A stretch of 64,000 nt of DNA, taken from the NCBI GenBank assembly GCA_032622095.1, contig CP136067.1, positions 92,432,707 to 92,496,706 of the forward strand, written 5' to 3'. Made by a program: the position numbers and the translations under genes. How positions within the stretch are numbered: position 1 is the stretch's first letter; every line of letters starts with the position of its first letter. Below, in pieces: positions 60,036 through 64,000 of this stretch. The notes under the pieces are model-generated. The model saw only the letters and a list, made by a program, of their open reading frames with translations, was not told the DNA's origin and did not search any database. Origin of the DNA: Siphonodentalium dalli. Its lineage: Eukaryota > Mollusca > Scaphopoda > Gadilida > Siphonodentaliidae.

Positions 60036-63000
60036 TAATGTTAGTTTTAACTAAAGACCTTCTGTGCCCTTATACACATGTATGACATTTGTAACAGTTT
60101 AAAACATTATAAGAATTTATAACTGCAAGAACACTATATTTTATGTTACTGTGACCTCATATGGGCCTTAGTAGAAATGACATTGAGCTATATGGCCTGT
60201 TGCATATGGGGTGGTGGGGTGAAAAAAATCCTTCACGAACCCCTTCAGAAAGAAGCCTCAAGAAATGTATAACTGAAATAATGATGTCTTGATGTGACTA
60301 AAGTGAAGATCATTGTGTGCATGGAAAAAGAGCAAGCAAATGTCTCAAACATTAATGTGACTATCAATGGGTAGAAAATATATGTCATCACACTGTTCAT
60401 CAGTGCATCATGCCAATCAGTGAAATATTTGCATTCTATAAACTCATGATCTCTCACACCTAAAAAGTATGGCATAGTGACTGTTTATCATTTATTAATA
60501 TGATAATAATGTACTACGTTATTCGAAAACTTACTCCTTCCAAGTCCATGATATGTACATGTAGACATACAATTGGATTATAGGCCTACTGGTAGGTGAA
60601 TAATAATTGAACCCCACATACATGTATGTTGATACTTTGAAGTATATATATTCTCAAGTCGCATTAATTAATGTGCTGGTTTAAATATGGTATCAATGGT
60701 ACTGTATACATGTAGATGTTTATACATGTAGTTTATGGACATACATGTATACTGGTATATAAAAATTAAAAGTCTGCCATGCCCTGTTACTGAAACCATG
60801 TCATTTAGACCTTGCTGGTTAAATGCATGGTTGGCCTTCATTATACATGTAGGTTATAATTTAGAAATAAAAGTGAAGAAATTGTAACATGTTGTAAAGA
60901 ATATAGTAATGGTATACTATGATAGTATGAATGTCATATCATCGAAACACACATTGTGTCAGTCGAATGTTTGTTTATATACATTATACAGCATGTAAAG
61001 AGTGAGCGATAAGCACAACAATCAACACCGTGGAAATGTTTCAGGAGAGTGATTCACAGTGACCCATTTAACACCGAAATCTTGAAAGGTGAGGGTTAAA
61101 ATTACATGTACATGTAGTTAGCGCTATACTATTATGTTATAAACAATTTGGTGGAATTTCTAACCAAAGTTCACTTAATGCATAGGGTATCCGCGGCGAT
61201 GAGTGTTTTGCTTACCGCATACTCTTCACAAACATGTCTACATAACATGGGGTTTATTCATATAACTTAGAAATATCATTTAATAGTGTGGACTAAGTCC
61301 TCATTTTGGAAGATTCATCAAAATAACAATATGAATCAGGACCCTATATATCAGCCATTTATTAACTCTGAAATGTTTGTAAAAGTAAAACATAAAGTGA
61401 TCCAGAGAGACTGATTGACAAAACAAGAGCACTGCCACTGATGGTTATTTAAACAAAATTTCCCGCTACCACCTTTGACCAAAACATATTAGCCAAATAT
61501 GTACATGTACCATGCAAATTTCCATTGCGTGCTATTTCTGAAAACTGAATAGAACCTGGTATAAAATTGTCTACTATGAGGGTTTACGAGCAGATAATTT
61601 TTACCCATTCGCAATACAAACCGTTCATAGCACCATGCATACATGGCCTCAATAGCTCGAAGACGAGTGTGACTCGCCACACAGTAGTATTTCAACCAGT
61701 TTCTACTCATGATCCATTGCATGAACTGAATATTACATGCACACTTCGGCTACGATGTGATAGGTAACGCTACATGTATTTTGCTGAAGATATGATATAA
61801 TATACACGCAGTGACGAATGGTGGCCTGGTATGAGATAATATAATAGCAAGCCATTCCATGCCTGAGATAAAATAGCAACTCTGTAACTGTAACAAATAA
61901 ATTTGGTACATGTAACCGGAGAAATTGGGCCCATTATTATTATTGAATATACGGTGCATAATACATTACAAATAATGTGAAGGTATACATGTACATGTAC
62001 ACGTGTAGATGTAGAAATTCACCCGAAAATTGCCCAATGTTTATGCTTGCAAATCATTCAGAGGGGGTGTGCTGCAGCCCCCTCGCCCATATTGGCATGT
62101 AAATGCCAAAAACACTTAACGAGATTGTATAACTTACACACACTAGATATTAGACGCCTAAAAATAAAATTTAAACCAACCCATATCCGATACTGCATGA
62201 TATCCTGAAAAATTTCAAACTAATTTATGACAATTTTAGTTGCGAAAAGTAAATGTTGTTAATTGACTTGTGAGTAAGTATCACTTCACTTCACTTCACT
62301 TCGGGGTACGACAGTGAACTGAGTATCTACCATTTCCATTAGAATTCAATTTGAACTGTTTAACAGTAACACATATATTAACATTAATAACACATTATGT
62401 TATTTACACATACATGTACGTGTAGTATTAATGTGATAATTTCACATTACTAGTATCTCTTCACTTTGGTCAAAATCAAGACAAGTGTTATGTAACTGTC
62501 ACAAAACTAGTGCTATTCACATTCAAGTTAAACTAAGCTGAATGTACCTATACTCGTTGAATTCACTATGTGTAAAACGAACCTAAACGTTATTCAGCGG
62601 CATTCTGGTAATTAGAATCAGATAATTTTGAACCAACTGTAAACTTTCGCTCGAGACGTTGTAAAGACGAAGTCAGAATAATTCCTTACGTCCAAGATGA
62701 AGCCTAGTAATTACCACTACCGGTATACTACAGTGCTTTACTACTAGTAGTACTACTAAACAGTTCTCAGTCTACCTTTGTTGAATCATAAATACATACA
62801 TGTACACATGCTGCATGTACATGTACATGTACCTACATGATAATCATCCCTTTTCCATTTCAATTTCAATGATTTTCTTCATTTTTGTTTTGAGAATTAT
62901 CCGACTGTCACCTTGGAGGTATAACCAGAAATGTGCTTTGATTTTTGTTGGGGTCTTTGCTAATGGTTATGATATTAGTACCACGGTCTAGTGTGTTGTC

Positions 63001-63780
63001 ATAATTATATACCTGCACAACTCATTCCAATCAAAGCTGTATACTTGCACAACTCATTCCAATCAAAAGGTCTAGAGTGATCTCCCTCCAAACAATCTTC
63101 TGGTGTGGACCCATACCCTCTTCTTTAACCCTCTGCGACAGCATTCGTGCCGTATCGACAAACCCATTTACACATCGTGTCGTTCTGTGTATTTGTGGAA
63201 TTTTCAGGTTCAGATATCGAATGTGTCATTGTAGAAGGGTAATGACTAAAGAGCTTGAAAATGAGAACAATGGCTGAGGTAAACGGCCGTCAATATATCC
63301 GCCCTCTAATGGTGCCTCCGATGCGCCGATGAGGCATCATATACAATAGTTCAGGTATCTTAGCAAATTAGTGTGTATCAAGTTGACTATTTGTCCATAC
63401 AACATGCATTATTATTGAATGAGAACGACTAACTGCTGTATGCCATTCACAAACATTCAGCCATGTCATCATGTAAATATGTTTATATTTTTTCACAAGA
63501 CAGACGAGGATAACATATTAATATTGCGCTTTGCGTTGCATTGCTTTAACCCATATCCACAATTTAACCACCAACATGACGGAACATAAACGGCCAATGT
63601 CACAATACTAAATTTGACTAGTTTATCCCTAACAGAAATCCAACGACGATACGAATTTATGGAAATTCTTCTCTGAAAATAACTCGTGGGATGCGATGAC
63701 AGGTAACGCTCCGTTCTTGCAAATGACAAGTATTCACATTTATTTATCAGGCAACAAAACATTTGTTGTCATTCTCGGGA
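60036..63780. other. AT-rich region, no gene recognised
   Basis: There is no lectin exon or transposon protein. Simple repeats include ACATGT-rich tracts (60720, 61985, 62795-62832) and a CACTT run (62282-62301). A short segment at 61045-61090 has AG and GTGAGG edges like an exon, but its frames do not continue the lectin (see rejected items). Confidence 0.45.
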
Positions 63781-63802
63781 GACATTGAAAGAATGTCTCA
63801 TT

Positions 63803-64000
63803 CGATTCACCCGCCAGAGAACGGACTGTCTCCCTCGATTCACCCACCAGAGTACGGACTGTATCTCTCGATTCACCCGCCAGAGAACGGACTGTCTCCC
63901 TCGATTCACCCGCCAGTGAATGGACTGTCTCCCTCGATTCACCCGCCAGAGTACGGACAGTGTCTCTTGATTCACCCGCCAGAGAATGGACTGTATATAT
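63803..64000 (-). repeat. 33-bp minisatellite coding an 11-residue repeat, cut by the window edge
   Basis: Six units of exactly 33 bp start at 63803, 63836, 63869, 63902, 63935 and 63968, with the consensus CGATTCACCCGCCAGAGAAC followed by GGACTGTCTCCCT. On the minus strand the frame is open from the window edge to 63769 and translates as repeats of RGRQSVLWRVN. The unit length is a multiple of three and substitutions leave the frame open. A repetitive protein segment is possible, but an untranslated minisatellite is equally likely. Confidence 0.8.

Noticed and set aside
61045-61090. Candidate small exon with TTTCAG before and GTGAGG after
   Set aside because: In the phase required by the lectin gene the reading hits a stop at once, and the residues do not resemble the rest of a C-type lectin domain.

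Overview
The window looks like nuclear DNA of a marine invertebrate, most likely a lophotrochozoan and quite possibly a mollusc. It is AT-rich, has almost no intact long ORFs, and is crowded with interspersed and tandem repeats. Several repeats are of kinds common in bivalves and gastropods, such as an AGCTCACCTGAG element and rolling-circle elements with internal minisatellites. The organism call is an inference from repeat style and one host gene; nothing in the sequence names a species.

Layout. 1-2.5 kb: three head-to-tail Helitron-like elements (minus strand) with a 122-bp internal repeat. 2.9-12.1 kb: a decayed endogenous DNA-virus or Polinton/adintovirus-like region. It holds a protein-primed type B DNA polymerase broken by many frameshifts and stops, an unknown protein, an A32/FtsK-like packaging ATPase and a small basic glycine-rich protein on the plus strand. 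Upstream lie four small ORFs, long inverted repeats and a 119-bp palindrome. No integrase, capsid or protease gene is visible. 12.1-16.9 kb: non-coding DNA with small dispersed repeats.

16.96-54.82 kb: one host gene. Exon 1 encodes a signal peptide and a PAN/apple-like cysteine cluster. A phase-matched second exon at 54.65 kb encodes the first part of a C-type lectin domain. The 37.4-kb intron carries a ~9.2-kb tandem duplication (20751-29908 and 29912-39238). Each copy contains three tandem Helitron-like elements, a hAT-type non-autonomous element with an 8-bp target-site duplication, and a dead LINE with a perfect 30-bp palindrome. The intron also holds three other minus-strand LINE remnants, a 29-bp minisatellite open in all three plus frames, a tRNA-derived SINE with target-site duplications, and more Helitron-like elements.

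54.8-64 kb: probably the next intron. It has an (AT)n tract, ~190-200-bp tandem units, a large inverted-arm structure (57.65-60.04 kb), and a 33-bp minisatellite that runs off the right edge.

The parts do not form an operon or pathway. The window is one secreted-lectin gene, a fossil virus upstream of it, and many mobile elements. The most unusual observations are the repeated inverted-repeat/promoter/ORF units of the viral region and the exact CTAG|TC tandem junctions of the Helitron-like elements.
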